From contig CALBKH010000051.1 of the NCBI GenBank assembly GCA_937892955.1, forward strand, positions 22,892 to 86,891: a DNA stretch of 64,000 bases. The letters are read 5' to 3'. The notes under the pieces were generated by a model, which was not told the origin of the DNA, did not search any database, and worked only from the letters and a program-made list of their open reading frames with translations. The first letter of the stretch is position 1; every line of letters starts with the position of its first letter. Shown piece by piece: positions 1-7,741 of the stretch. The translations under genes were made by a program, and so were the position numbers. The stretch is from an uncultured Alphaproteobacteria bacterium. Lineage in GTDB: Bacteria; Pseudomonadota; Alphaproteobacteria; Rhizobiales; Ancalomicrobiaceae.

Positions 1-4
1 GAAT

Positions 5-541
5 ATGACCAGCCACACGGACGTCTTCGCCCGCGGGCGCTTCGTCGCCGATCGTTGGACCGTCGTCGCCGACGACGCGTCGCTCCCCGAAGGACCGATC
101 TTCGTCTCCCTCGCCCGCTGGCGCCGCGACGCCGATCGCCTCGTCTCGCGCGGTCAGCCGATCGGCCTGATGATCGATCCCGCCGATCGCCTCGACGACG
201 TCGTCGCCGACCTGCCGCGCTTCGCCGCGATCGCCGTCCGCTTCGCCAAGTTCGCCGACGGCCGCGGCTATTCGATCGCCCGCCTGCTGCGCGAGCGCCA
301 CGGTTTTGCCGGCGAGTTGCGGGCCGTCGGCGACATCCTGCTCGATCAGGTGGCGCACTATTTCCGCGTCGGCTTCGATACCCTCGCGATCGACCACGCC
401 CCGACCCGCGATCGCCTCCTCGCCGGCACCCCGGTCTGCCTGCCCCTCCACTACCAACCGGCGACCGAGCCGGCGACCGCTCCGGTCCCCGGCCGCCCCT
501 GGCTCAGGGTGCCTTATCAAGACGCCTGGTGTGGTGTATGA
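5..541 (+). CDS. DUF934 family protein, sulfite-reduction associated
   Basis: A 178-residue protein resembling the DUF934 family. Visible family core: FADGRGYSIARLLRE at about residues 83-97, then GELRAVGDILLDQ at about 103-115. In proteobacteria these genes usually lie just downstream of the sulfite reductase hemoprotein gene and near cysH, so a role in assimilatory sulfite reduction is inferred; the catalytic role is not known to me. The start is the first ATG, four bases into the window, so its ribosome binding site and upstream partner genes are not visible. No signal peptide or membrane segment is seen. The next gene, a ferredoxin, is 160 bases downstream behind its own AT-rich stretch, so it may be a separate unit. 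Confidence 0.8.
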   Translation: MTSHTDVFARGRFVADRWTVVADDASLPEGPIFVSLARWRRDADRLVSRGQPIGLMIDPADRLDDVVADLPRFAAIAVRFAKFADGRGYSIARLLRERHGFAGELRAVGDILLDQVAHYFRVGFDTLAIDHAPTRDRLLAGTPVCLPLHYQPATEPATAPVPGRPWLRVPYQDAWCGV

Positions 542-702
542 GCATCTTCTAATACATTAGATCGCAGCGACCGCGGCTCCGGCCGTGGTGCGCCGAGCGA
601 CGGCGGCGCGGGTCTCTCGGTGCTCGCGCCGAGGACCGTCGGCGAACGTCGGACCGGCGGGGAATCCGGTTCCGGCGAGCCCGTTCGACGTGGGGAGGGA
701 AG

Positions 703-1101
703 ATGGAAGAGACGAACGGCACGCCCCTCGCCGAAGACCATTTCGGCGAGGACCCTTGCGACTTCTTCGACGACGGCGCGATCAAGATCCGCGTCACCGA
801 CACCGACGGCAAGGAGCATGTCCTGCCGGCGGTCGACGGTTGGCGGGTGATGGAGGTGATCCGCGACTGGGGTCTGCCGATCAAGGCCGAATGCGGCGGC
901 TCCTGCGCCTGCGGCACCTGCCACGTCTATGTCGACGACAAGTGGATGGACAAGCTGCCGCCGGCGACCGACGAGGAGATGGACCAGCTCGACCTGATCT
1001 TCGGCGTCCAGGAGAACTCCCGCCTCGCCTGCCAGATCCTCACCGCCGCCGACATCGACGGTCTGGAGATCCGCCTCGCCCCCGGCAGCGAGGTCGACTG
1101 A
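703..1101 (+). CDS. [2Fe-2S] ferredoxin, adrenodoxin type
   Basis: A soluble electron carrier of 132 residues. The cluster motif is complete: Cys64, Cys70 and Cys73 in ECGGSCACGTCHVYV (C-x5-C-x2-C) and Cys110 in SRLACQIL, the spacing of adrenodoxin/FdxB-type rather than plant-type ferredoxins. An extra Cys68 lies inside the loop, as is common in this group. An acidic N-terminal extension of about 25 residues precedes the fold. The start ATG follows a GGGAGGGAAG ribosome binding site. Likely partners are P450-type or Rieske oxygenases, or Fe-S assembly, but no partner gene is adjacent. Confidence 0.92.
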   Translation: MEETNGTPLAEDHFGEDPCDFFDDGAIKIRVTDTDGKEHVLPAVDGWRVMEVIRDWGLPIKAECGGSCACGTCHVYVDDKWMDKLPPATDEEMDQLDLIFGVQENSRLACQILTAADIDGLEIRLAPGSEVD

Positions 1102-1249
1102 CGGCATCGAAGCGGCCGCGTTCCCGTCGCGTCCCGCCGCCGTGCGATCGACCGGCGTCGCTTCGAGCTTGCCTTCCGTACCGAAGTACCGGAGATCTCG
1201 GTTCCGGGCTCGATCAAGGCCCCGCTCACGAGATGCTACCGAGATCCCC

Positions 1250-1864
1250 ATGTCCGCTCCGACCTCGCCGCCGCCCTTCGTCGTGCTCTCCCGTGAGACG
1301 ATCTGGAAGGGCTTCTGCCACCTCGAGCGGGTCGTCTTCGACCTCCGCACCGCCGCTGGCGGCAGTCATCGCCATTCCTTCGTCATAGAGAGCCATGGCC
1401 ACGCCGCCGCGGTGCTGGCCTTCGATCCGCTGCGCCGCGAAGCGGTCCTGGTGCGCCAATTGCGCCTGCCCCAGGCCCTCGAGGGCGACGACCCGATGAG
1501 CCTCGAGATCATCGCCGGCCTCCTCGATCACGCCGGTGAGCCGCCCGAGGAGACCGCCCGACGCGAGGCGATGGAGGAGGCCGGCCTCGCGCTCACCCGT
1601 ATCGAACCGATCGCCGCCGCTCGGTCCTCGCCCGGCCTGTGCGCCGAGAAGGTGTGGATCTATCTGGCCGAGGTCGACCTCTCGACCGCTCGCATCGCCG
1701 ACGGCGGCGGCCTCGCCCACGAAGGCGAGGAGATCGAAGTGGTGGTGCTGCCCCTCGCCGATCTCGCCGCCATGGCCGACCGCGGCGACGGATTGGACAT
1801 GAAAACGCTCTACGCGGTGCAGACGCTGCGTCTCGAGCGGCCGGAGTTGTTCGCCGCGGCGTGA
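1250..1864 (+). CDS. NUDIX hydrolase, NudK/YffH-like (nucleotide-sugar or ADP-ribose pyrophosphatase)
   Basis: A 204-residue NUDIX protein that probably hydrolyses a nucleotide-sugar diphosphate. It resembles E. coli NudK: an N-terminal beta-rich part with AVLVRQLRLP, the NUDIX box, and a C-terminal GGGLAHEGEEIEVVVLP segment. The catalytic part REAMEEAGL is intact, but the spacing from the first box glycine to the following glutamate is six residues, not five. The frame is open upstream to 1142, but that part is Arg-rich and unlike the family, so the ATG at 1250 is chosen. This gene ends about 140 bases before the SRP RNA promoter. The substrate is not determined. Confidence 0.82.
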   Translation: MSAPTSPPPFVVLSRETIWKGFCHLERVVFDLRTAAGGSHRHSFVIESHGHAAAVLAFDPLRREAVLVRQLRLPQALEGDDPMSLEIIAGLLDHAGEPPEETARREAMEEAGLALTRIEPIAAARSSPGLCAEKVWIYLAEVDLSTARIADGGGLAHEGEEIEVVVLPLADLAAMADRGDGLDMKTLYAVQTLRLERPELFAAA

Positions 1865-2000
1865 ACCGCGAAATGCACGGCGACCTGCGGCGACGACGCC
1901 GGTGCGAAACACCGTCGTCCCCCGCCGGCACCCGGGTCGAATTCGCATCCGCGCCTTCCGCTCCCGTCGACGATCACGGTCGCGCCGTCCACATCCCCCC

Positions 2001-2029
2001 TTGCATCTGCCCCCCCGATCCATGATATG
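2001..2029 (+). promoter_or_regulatory. Sigma-70-type promoter of ffs
   Basis: A TTGCAT -35 box at 2001-2006 and a GATATG -10 box at 2024-2029 are separated by 17 bases. The expected start site is about 2036-2038, exactly at the 5-prime end of the SRP RNA stem. Position and spacing support it; it has not been tested. Confidence 0.6.
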
Positions 2030-2037
2030 ACCCCCTC

Positions 2038-2136
2038 GGGAGGTCGGCGGTGGACGTTGTCACTCGCCGACCGGGTCAGGTCCGGAAGGAAGCAGCCCAG
2101 ACGAGTCGGACGCGGGTCGCGCGTCGGCCTCCTTTT
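2038..2136 (+). ncRNA. ffs: Signal recognition particle RNA, small bacterial type (4.5S)
   Basis: The RNA core of the signal recognition particle, which binds Ffh and targets membrane proteins. The diagnostic helix-8 tetraloop and bulge sequence GGTCAGGTCCGGAAGGAAGC is present at about 2074-2093. The ends pair over ten bases: GGAGGTCGGC at 2039-2048 with GTCGGCCTCC at 2123-2132. A T run at 2133-2136 follows the closing stem and probably ends transcription. The length is close to 95 nt, normal for this class. Its place just upstream of dnaX is common in alphaproteobacteria. Confidence 0.95.
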
Positions 2137-2186
2137 CGATCCGCTTCCGGATCCCCTTTCCGAGACCGACGAGGCCGCCGACCCGC

Positions 2187-4037
2187 ATGGACGGACTTTT
2201 CCCGCCCGATGCCTCCGCCTCGACGCCCACCGGCGTCTACCGCGTTCTCGCCCGTAAATACCGCCCACAGAGCTTCGACGACCTGATCGGCCAGGAGCCG
2301 ATGGTCAGGACATTGTCGAACGCCTTCTCGATCGGCCGCATCGCGCAAGGCTACATGCTCACCGGCGTGCGCGGCGTCGGCAAGACGACCACAGCCCGCA
2401 TCCTCGCCCGCGCCCTCAACTACGAGATCCCCGGCGAGATCGACCGACCGACCATCGCCATGAACCGCGAGGGCGTCCACTGCCGCGCCATCATGGAGGG
2501 CCGCCACGTCGACGTCATCGAGATGGACGCGGCGTCCCACACCTCGATCAACGACATCCGCGAGATCACGGAAGCCTCCAGATACAAGCCGGTGTCGGCG
2601 CGCACCAAGGTCTACATCATCGACGAGGTCCACATGCTGTCGACGGCGGCCTTCAACGGCCTGCTGAAGACGCTCGAGGAGCCGCCGGAGCACGTCAAGT
2701 TCATCTTCGCCACCACCGAGATCCGCAAGGTCCCGGTGACCATCCTCTCCCGCTGCCAGCGCTTCGACCTCCGCCGCATCGACACCGACGTGCTGATCCG
2801 CCACCTCGCCCGCATCGCCGAGGCCGAGAAGGTCGAGATCGACCACGAAGCGCTGCGCCTCGTCGCCCGCGCCGCCGAAGGCTCGGTGCGCGACAGCCTG
2901 TCGCTGCTCGATCAGGCGATCGCCCACGGCGAGGGCCGCATCGAGGTGCGCGAGGTGCGCGAGATGCTCGGCCTCGCCGACCGCGCCCGCGTCATCGACC
3001 TCTTCGAGGAGGTGATGAAGGGCGACGCGGCGGCGGCGCTGGCCGAGATCCGCGCCCAGTACGACGTCGGCGCCGATCCCGCCGTGGTGATCGCCGATCT
3101 CGCCGACTTCGTCCATTTCGTCACCCGGGTGAAACTGGTGCCGGCCGCGGCGGACGACGCGGCGGCGACCGAGGACGAGCGCCGCCGCGGCCGCACCTTC
3201 GCCGAAACGCTGTCGCTGCGCGTCCTGTCGCGCGCCTGGCAGATGCTGCTCAAGGGCTACGACGAGGTGAAGTCGGCGCCGAAGTCGCTCGCCGCCGCCG
3301 AGATGCTGCTCGTCCGCCTCGCCTATGCCGCCGACCTGCCGACGCCCGACGAGGCGCTGCGGATGCTGCGCGACGGCGCCCTCCCCCAGGGGTCCGGCGC
3401 GCCCGCCCCGCGCGGCCCCTCCGGTGGCGGCGGCGCCCAGGCGAGCCTCGGCGCACCCGCTCCCCGCCCGCTCCCCGCCGCGATGAGCCGGCCGGCGAGC
3501 GACCCGGTGGCCACCGCCTCGGCCCAGCCCGGCCCCCGCCTCGTCGCCTCGACCGAACCGCAGGCCGTGAAGCCGACGCCCGTCCCGCAGCCGAGCGTCC
3601 GCCTGACCTCGCTCCAGGACGTCGCCGCGCTCGCCGCCGAGAAGCGCGACATCCGGCTCAAGCTGGCGATCGAGAAACAGCTTCGCCCGGTCGGTTTCGA
3701 GACCGGCCGCATCGATGTTTCGCCGACGAAGGATGCGCCCTTCGATCTGCCGCAGGAACTCGCCCGCAAACTCTCCGACTGGACCGGCATCCGCTGGGTG
3801 GTGGCGCTCTCCCGCGACGAGGGCGGGCCGACCATCGCCGAGGAGCGCGAAGCCGCGCGTGATCGCCTCGTCACCGACGCCCGCGCCGATCCGTTGGTGG
3901 CGGCGGTGCTGAAACGTTTCCCTGGTGCCAAGATCGTCGACGTCCGCGTCCAGGCGCCCGAGGGCGAGGAGACCGGCGACGCCGGAGCGACGCCCACCGT
4001 CGACGCCGAAGATCCCGGCTGGAGCCCGGACGACTGA
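2187..4037 (+). CDS. dnaX: DNA polymerase III subunit gamma/tau
   Basis: Clamp-loader ATPase subunit of the replicative polymerase, 616 residues. Visible: Walker A GVRGVGKT at about residues 60-67, Walker B in YIIDEVHML, and the sensor-1/arginine-finger region FATTEIRKVPVTILSRCQRF. The zinc module is degenerate: where E. coli DnaX has four cysteines, only Cys99 (in HCRAIMEGRH) remains, as I recall for other Rhizobiales DnaX proteins. A Pro/Ala-rich linker (about 395-460) leads to a C-terminal tau-like domain. The ATG at 2187 gives the usual N-terminus with VLARKYRPQSFDDLIGQ. ybaB follows 43 bases later, the conserved dnaX-ybaB order. Confidence 0.97.
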   Translation: MDGLFPPDASASTPTGVYRVLARKYRPQSFDDLIGQEPMVRTLSNAFSIGRIAQGYMLTGVRGVGKTTTARILARALNYEIPGEIDRPTIAMNREGVHCRAIMEGRHVDVIEMDAASHTSINDIREITEASRYKPVSARTKVYIIDEVHMLSTAAFNGLLKTLEEPPEHVKFIFATTEIRKVPVTILSRCQRFDLRRIDTDVLIRHLARIAEAEKVEIDHEALRLVARAAEGSVRDSLSLLDQAIAHGEGRIEVREVREMLGLADRARVIDLFEEVMKGDAAAALAEIRAQYDVGADPAVVIADLADFVHFVTRVKLVPAAADDAAATEDERRRGRTFAETLSLRVLSRAWQMLLKGYDEVKSAPKSLAAAEMLLVRLAYAADLPTPDEALRMLRDGALPQGSGAPAPRGPSGGGGAQASLGAPAPRPLPAAMSRPASDPVATASAQPGPRLVASTEPQAVKPTPVPQPSVRLTSLQDVAALAAEKRDIRLKLAIEKQLRPVGFETGRIDVSPTKDAPFDLPQELARKLSDWTGIRWVVALSRDEGGPTIAEEREAARDRLVTDARADPLVAAVLKRFPGAKIVDVRVQAPEGEETGDAGATPTVDAEDPGWSPDD

Positions 4038-4080
4038 TCCCCGAGCCCCCCTTTTCCGATCAGAGACGCGAGGACGTCCC

Positions 4081-4401
4081 ATGGATTTCATGAAGATGAT
4101 GAGCAAGGCCAAGGAGATGCAGGCCAAGATGGCCGGTCTCCAGGACGAGTTGGCGACGATCGAGGTCACCGGCACCTCCGGCGGCGGCCTCGTCTCGGTC
4201 ACCATCACCGGCAAGGGCGAGCTCCGGAACGTCGAGATCGACCCGTCGCTCCTGAAGCCCGAAGAGGCCGAGATCGTCGAGGACCTGATCGTCGCCGCCC
4301 ATCGCGACGCCCATTCGCGCGCCGAGGCGGCGATCGCCGAGAAGATGGCGGAGATGACCGGCGGCATGGGCCTGCCGAGCGGCTTCAAGCTGCCGTTCTG
4401 A
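4081..4401 (+). CDS. ybaB: YbaB/EbfC nucleoid-associated protein
   Basis: A small DNA-binding protein of 106 residues, co-transcribed with dnaX. Typical features: N-terminal helix MDFMKMMSKAKEMQAKM, then GGGLVSVTITGKGELRNVEI, which forms the beta core, and a C-terminal Gly/Met-rich tail. The start is the ATG at 4081 after a GACGCGAGGA ribosome binding site. In most bacteria recR follows; here it is absent and a structured repeat starts at the stop codon. The TGA at 4399-4401 is itself the first three bases of that repeat (TGATAC). Confidence 0.96.
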   Translation: MDFMKMMSKAKEMQAKMAGLQDELATIEVTGTSGGGLVSVTITGKGELRNVEIDPSLLKPEEAEIVEDLIVAAHRDAHSRAEAAIAEKMAEMTGGMGLPSGFKLPF

Positions 4402-4530
4402 TACTGGGCTCATGAAATTCGGACGAGCCCGAGTTTCATGAGCGTCACGGCCTGGCCGGCCGACGCCCGTTCGGGCTTGCCTTCGCCGACGACGTTTCGA
4501 AAAAGCCGAAACTTCGTCGGCTCGGTATCA
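4399..4530. repeat. Structured 132-bp intergenic repeat, copy A (closing stem plus three hairpins)
   Basis: The outer ends pair over 11 bases with two G.T wobbles: TGATACTGGGC at 4399-4409 and GCTCGGTATCA at 4520-4530. Inside are hairpin 1 (GCTCATGAAA at 4408-4417 with TTTCATGAGC at 4434-4443), hairpin 2 (GCCCG at 4465-4469 with CGGGC at 4472-4476) and hairpin 3 (GCCGACGA at 4485-4492 with TCGTCGGC at 4514-4521, extended by GTTTCG/CGAAAC). The layout is cloverleaf-like. It fills the whole gap between the convergent genes ybaB and ruvB and supplies both stop codons. Copy B at 55162-55293 has the same length and the same central block. Confidence 0.85.
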
Positions 4531-5568
4531 CTCCTCGTCGCCGAGGAGCAAGCCGAGCTGCTCCGGCCGGCCCATCGGCACCGGCAGGCCCATGTGGCGG
4601 AAGGCCGCTTGCGTCAGCATGCGGCCGCGCGGCGTGCGCTGCACGAAGCCCTGCTGGATCAGATAGGGCTCGACGATCTCCTCGATCGCATCGCGCGGCT
4701 CCGACAGCGCCGCTGCGATCGTCTCGATGCCGACCGGCCCGCCGTTGAACGACACCGCGATGACGTCGAGATAGCGCCGATCGAGCTGGTCGAGCCCGGC
4801 GCGGTCGACCTCGAGCCGGATCAACGCTTTGTCGGCGATGTCGCGATCGATCGAAGCCTTGCCGGCGACCACCGCGAAATCGCGTACCCGGCGCAGAAGA
4901 CGACCGGCGATGCGCGGCGTCCCGCGCGAGCGTCGCGCGATCTCGTTCGCCCCTTCCTCGGTGATGGCGAGCCCCATCAGCCGCGCGCCCCTTCGGACGA
5001 TGAACTCGAGCTCCGCCACCGTGTAGAAATTGAGCCGGATCGGGATGCCGAAGCGGTCGCGCAGCGGCGTCGTCAGAAGGCCGAGCCGGGTGGTGGCGGC
5101 GACCAGGGTGAACTTGGCGAGGTCGATCTTCACCGACCGCGCCGCCGGCCCCTCGCCGATGATCAGATCGAGCTGGTAGTCCTCCATCGCCGGATAGAGG
5201 ATCTCCTCGACCGCCGGATTGAGCCGATGGATCTCGTCGATGAACAGGACATCGCGGTCTTCGAGGTTGGTCAGGAGCGCGGCGAGATCGCCCGCCTTGG
5301 CGATCACCGGACCCGAGGTCGAGCGGAAGTTGACACCCAGCTCGCGGGCGACGATCTGGGCGAGCGTCGTCTTGCCGAGCCCCGGCGGACCGACGAAGAG
5401 CACGTGGTCGAGCGCGTCGCGACGGGTCTTCGCCGCTTCGATGAAGACCGACAGGTTGTCGCGCGCCGCGGCCTGCCCGACGAAGTCGGCGAGAGCCTGC
5501 GGGCGCAGCGAGGCGTCGAAATCCTCCTCGCGCTTCTCCCCCGATACCAGTCGTCTCGGTGTGGCCAT
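4528..5568 (-). CDS. ruvB: Holliday junction branch migration ATPase RuvB
   Basis: The hexameric motor that drives branch migration together with RuvA, 346 residues. Walker A GPPGLGKT lies at residues 60-67, Walker B FIDEIHRL at about 109-116, sensor ATTRLG in the middle, and a C-terminal winged-helix domain with TPRGRM. The ATG at 5568 is chosen because MATPRRLVSGEKREEDFD matches the family N-terminus; the frame is open upstream but not RuvB-like. Usually ruvB follows ruvC-ruvA; here it is about 2.7 kb away with unrelated plus-strand genes between. Its TGA stop lies inside the end of repeat copy A. Confidence 0.97.
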   Translation of the reverse strand: MATPRRLVSGEKREEDFDASLRPQALADFVGQAAARDNLSVFIEAAKTRRDALDHVLFVGPPGLGKTTLAQIVARELGVNFRSTSGPVIAKAGDLAALLTNLEDRDVLFIDEIHRLNPAVEEILYPAMEDYQLDLIIGEGPAARSVKIDLAKFTLVAATTRLGLLTTPLRDRFGIPIRLNFYTVAELEFIVRRGARLMGLAITEEGANEIARRSRGTPRIAGRLLRRVRDFAVVAGKASIDRDIADKALIRLEVDRAGLDQLDRRYLDVIAVSFNGGPVGIETIAAALSEPRDAIEEIVEPYLIQQGFVQRTPRGRMLTQAAFRHMGLPVPMGRPEQLGLLLGDEE

Positions 5569-5732
5569 CGAATCGCCTACCCGCCGTCGAACCTCGCCTC
5601 GTCCGTTCCCTAGCATGGCCGCACGCCGGGACGAAGCGAGAACGAACCGCCGAGATCCGCTCCCGTCCGGCTGTCGCGGTCGCATTTTCGCGCTAACATG
5701 CCGGCCGGTCGCGTCGCCACCGGAGGAGTGCC

Positions 5733-6398
5733 ATGCCGAAGCCGTCGTCCATCGGGTCCATCGTCGGCCCTGCCGCGCTCGTTCTCGGCCTCACGGCCGC
5801 GCTCGCCCTGCCGCTCACCGCCCCGGCCACGGCACAACAGCCGGCCGAAACCTCTGCCCGCCTCACCTGCACCGGCCCCTTCTCGGCCGAGGCCTCCCAC
5901 GCCTCGCTCGTCGCCATCGTCGGCAAGGACAACGCGATCTTCGAACTGGTCGACGGTGCCGAGGGCGAGAAGGTCGCCTCCACCGTGCTCTTTCCCAAGA
6001 ACGAGAAACGCCGCCTCGAGCTGATGTGGGCCGACGAGAACAAGCGGCGCGGCCTCGTCCACGTCCGCCTCTCCGACACCTCCACCTGGGTGGCTCCCAA
6101 CGGATTGAAGATCGGCATGACGCTGGCCGAAGTCGAGAAACTCAACGGCGAGCCCTTCACCCTCTCCGGCTTCGATTGGGACTACGGCGGCTACGTCACC
6201 GACTGGAAGGGCGGCACGCTCGGCGCCGACATCCCCGGCGGCTGCACCGTCCAGGCCCGCTTCACCGTGCCCGAAGGCGCTCCCGAAGGCCCCGCCTCGA
6301 AGGTTTCCGGCGACCGTGAGTTCGCCTCCACCGACAAGAACATGCGCGCCGTGAAGCCGGTGATCGGCTCGCTCTCCTTCGGCTTCCCGCAGCCCTGA
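5733..6398 (+). CDS. Secreted protein of unknown function
   Basis: A 221-residue protein with a clear Sec signal peptide: a basic start, a hydrophobic run ending in APATAQQ, and probable cleavage near residue 35. The mature part has two cysteines, in LTCTGPFS and GGCTVQARF, that could form a disulfide. It also has a tract around residue 150 with LSGFDWDYGGYVTDWKGG. I recall similar uncharacterised proteins in Hyphomicrobiales but cannot assign a family or function. It is divergent from ruvB across 164 bases and lies 21 bases before a WYL regulator gene on the same strand, so the two may be co-transcribed. Confidence 0.75.
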   Translation: MPKPSSIGSIVGPAALVLGLTAALALPLTAPATAQQPAETSARLTCTGPFSAEASHASLVAIVGKDNAIFELVDGAEGEKVASTVLFPKNEKRRLELMWADENKRRGLVHVRLSDTSTWVAPNGLKIGMTLAEVEKLNGEPFTLSGFDWDYGGYVTDWKGGTLGADIPGGCTVQARFTVPEGAPEGPASKVSGDREFASTDKNMRAVKPVIGSLSFGFPQP

Positions 6399-6419
6399 AC
6401 CGGAGGGCGGCTCGCCCCC

Positions 6420-7112
6420 ATGTCCCGCGCCGCCCGCCTCATCGATCTCGTCCAGATCCTCCGCCGCCATCGCCGGCCGGTCGCCGGCGCGGTGTTGGCG
6501 GCCGACCTCGGCGTGTCGCTCAGAACCCTCTACCGCGACATCGCCACGCTCCAGGCTCGGGGCGCACCGATCGACGGCGAGGCCGGCGTCGGCTACGTGC
6601 TGAAGCCCGGCTTCCTGCTGCCGCCGCTGATGTTCGGCGACGAGGAGATCGAGGCTCTGGCGCTCGGCGCCCGTTTCGTCGCCGAACAAGGCGACCCGCG
6701 CCTCGCCCGCGCCGCCCGCGACGCCCTCGCACGCATCGAGGCGGTGCTCCCCGCCGATCTGCGCGAGCGGCTGGACGAGGCCGGGCTGTGGATCGGTCCG
6801 AGCGGCGCGCGCGCCCCTGAACCCGTCGACACCGATCTCCTTCGCCGCGCCATCCGCGAGGAGACGAAGCTCGATCTGGCCTATGCCGACGCCGAGGGAC
6901 GCGCGACGCGACGCACCGTCTGGCCGATCGCCCTCGCCTTCTTCGAGCGCGTCCGCATCCTCGTCGCCTGGTGCGAGTTGCGCGGCGGCTTCCGCCACTT
7001 CCGCGTCGATCGGATGACCGACGCCGTACTCCTCGCCGGCCGCTATCCACGCCGCCGCCGGACGCTGGTGCGCGACTGGCGGATCGCCCAAGGGGTCCCG
7101 ATCGCCGATTGA
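6420..7112 (+). CDS. YafY-type HTH-WYL transcriptional regulator
   Basis: A 230-residue DNA-binding regulator. The N-terminal winged helix-turn-helix is visible in RLIDLVQILRRHRRPVAG and AADLGVSLRTLYRDIATLQ. A linker with GVGYVLKPGFLLPPL follows, then a C-terminal WYL-type domain (about 135-225) with WPIALAFFERVRILVAWC and FRHFRVDRM. WYL domains bind small ligands or nucleic acids; the ligand here is unknown. Regulators of this type are often paired with a VOC/glyoxalase gene, as here (next gene 62 bases on), so local control is likely. Its TGA stop is the start of a TGATACTG mini-repeat. Confidence 0.88.
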   Translation: MSRAARLIDLVQILRRHRRPVAGAVLAADLGVSLRTLYRDIATLQARGAPIDGEAGVGYVLKPGFLLPPLMFGDEEIEALALGARFVAEQGDPRLARAARDALARIEAVLPADLRERLDEAGLWIGPSGARAPEPVDTDLLRRAIREETKLDLAYADAEGRATRRTVWPIALAFFERVRILVAWCELRGGFRHFRVDRMTDAVLLAGRYPRRRRTLVRDWRIAQGVPIAD

Positions 7113-7139
7113 TACTGACGGAATTTGTCAGCATCGGAC
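7110..7139. repeat. Mini-copy of the TGATAC structured repeat
   Basis: The sequence TGATACTGACGGAATTTG begins at the stop codon of the WYL regulator and closes with GTCAGCATCGG. CTGAC (7115-7119) pairs with GTCAG (7127-7131). It looks like the 5-prime terminus and a shortened first hairpin of the family seen at 4399-4530 and 55162-55293, without the central block and third hairpin. Assignment rests on a short match at the same stop-codon position. Confidence 0.45.
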
Positions 7140-7174
7140 CTTAGAAGGGAGCATCCGCAACGGGAGTTCCCACC

Positions 7175-7543
7175 ATGACCGATCCGAACCTCGTCATCCT
7201 CTACGTCACCGACGTCGCCGCCTCTCTCGCCTTCTGGAGCGATCTCCTCGGCCGCCCGCCGGTCGAGCGATCCGACACCTTCGCCATGTTGCCGCTGCGC
7301 GACGGCGTCATGCTCGGCCTGTGGAAGATCGACGGCGTCGAGCCGACGACCCGCGTCACCGGCGGAGGCGCCGAGATCGCTTTCGCGGTCGTCACCCGCG
7401 ACGAAGTCGACCGACTTCATACCAACTGGTCGGAATCGGGGCGGACCATCCTGCAGCCGCCGGCCGACATGGACTTCGGCCGCACCTTCTCCGCCGCCGA
7501 CCCCGACGGCCATCGCCTGCGCGTCTACTGCCCCGCCGGCTGA
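7175..7543 (+). CDS. VOC family protein (glyoxalase/bleomycin-resistance fold)
   Basis: A 122-residue single-domain vicinal oxygen chelate protein. The N-terminal LVILYVTDVAASLAFWSDLL is the usual first beta-alpha-beta unit, and the end FSAADPDGHRLRVYCPAG is the typical last strand of the second unit. Such proteins are isomerases, dioxygenases or drug-binding resistance proteins; the sequence does not say which. A GGGAG ribosome binding site precedes the ATG at 7175. It follows the WYL regulator and probably shares its control. A 9-bp hairpin at 7567-7602 follows. Confidence 0.85.
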   Translation: MTDPNLVILYVTDVAASLAFWSDLLGRPPVERSDTFAMLPLRDGVMLGLWKIDGVEPTTRVTGGGAEIAFAVVTRDEVDRLHTNWSESGRTILQPPADMDFGRTFSAADPDGHRLRVYCPAG

Positions 7544-7566
7544 CGAGCGGCGAGACGAAACCGTGT

Positions 7567-7602
7567 GACGGCCGCCTGCGGCGAGACGCCGCCGCGGCCG
7601 TC
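7567..7602 (+). terminator. Hairpin downstream of the VOC gene
   Basis: GACGGCCGC at 7567-7575 pairs with GCGGCCGTC at 7594-7602. There is no T run, so this is only a possible terminator or 3-prime-end stabiliser. The stretch 7603-7741 holds nothing else I can support. Confidence 0.35.
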
Positions 7603-7741
7603 GCGCCATTGTCGTCGAAACGAGATCTCCGGCGGCGAAGATCGGCCCCGCCGAACCGCGGGTCGCCACCGGCTCCCGGACGAGGCGCCCCGATGACCCC
7701 GACGGAAGCACCGGCCTTCCGCCCTCGCCGAAGGCTCGCCC

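Noticed and set aside
2076..4388. 770-residue open frame antisense to dnaX
   Set aside because: It is the mirror frame of a strongly coding gene; long antisense frames are expected at this GC content. The same applies to antisense frames over ettA, lysA, lepA and the TRAP permease.
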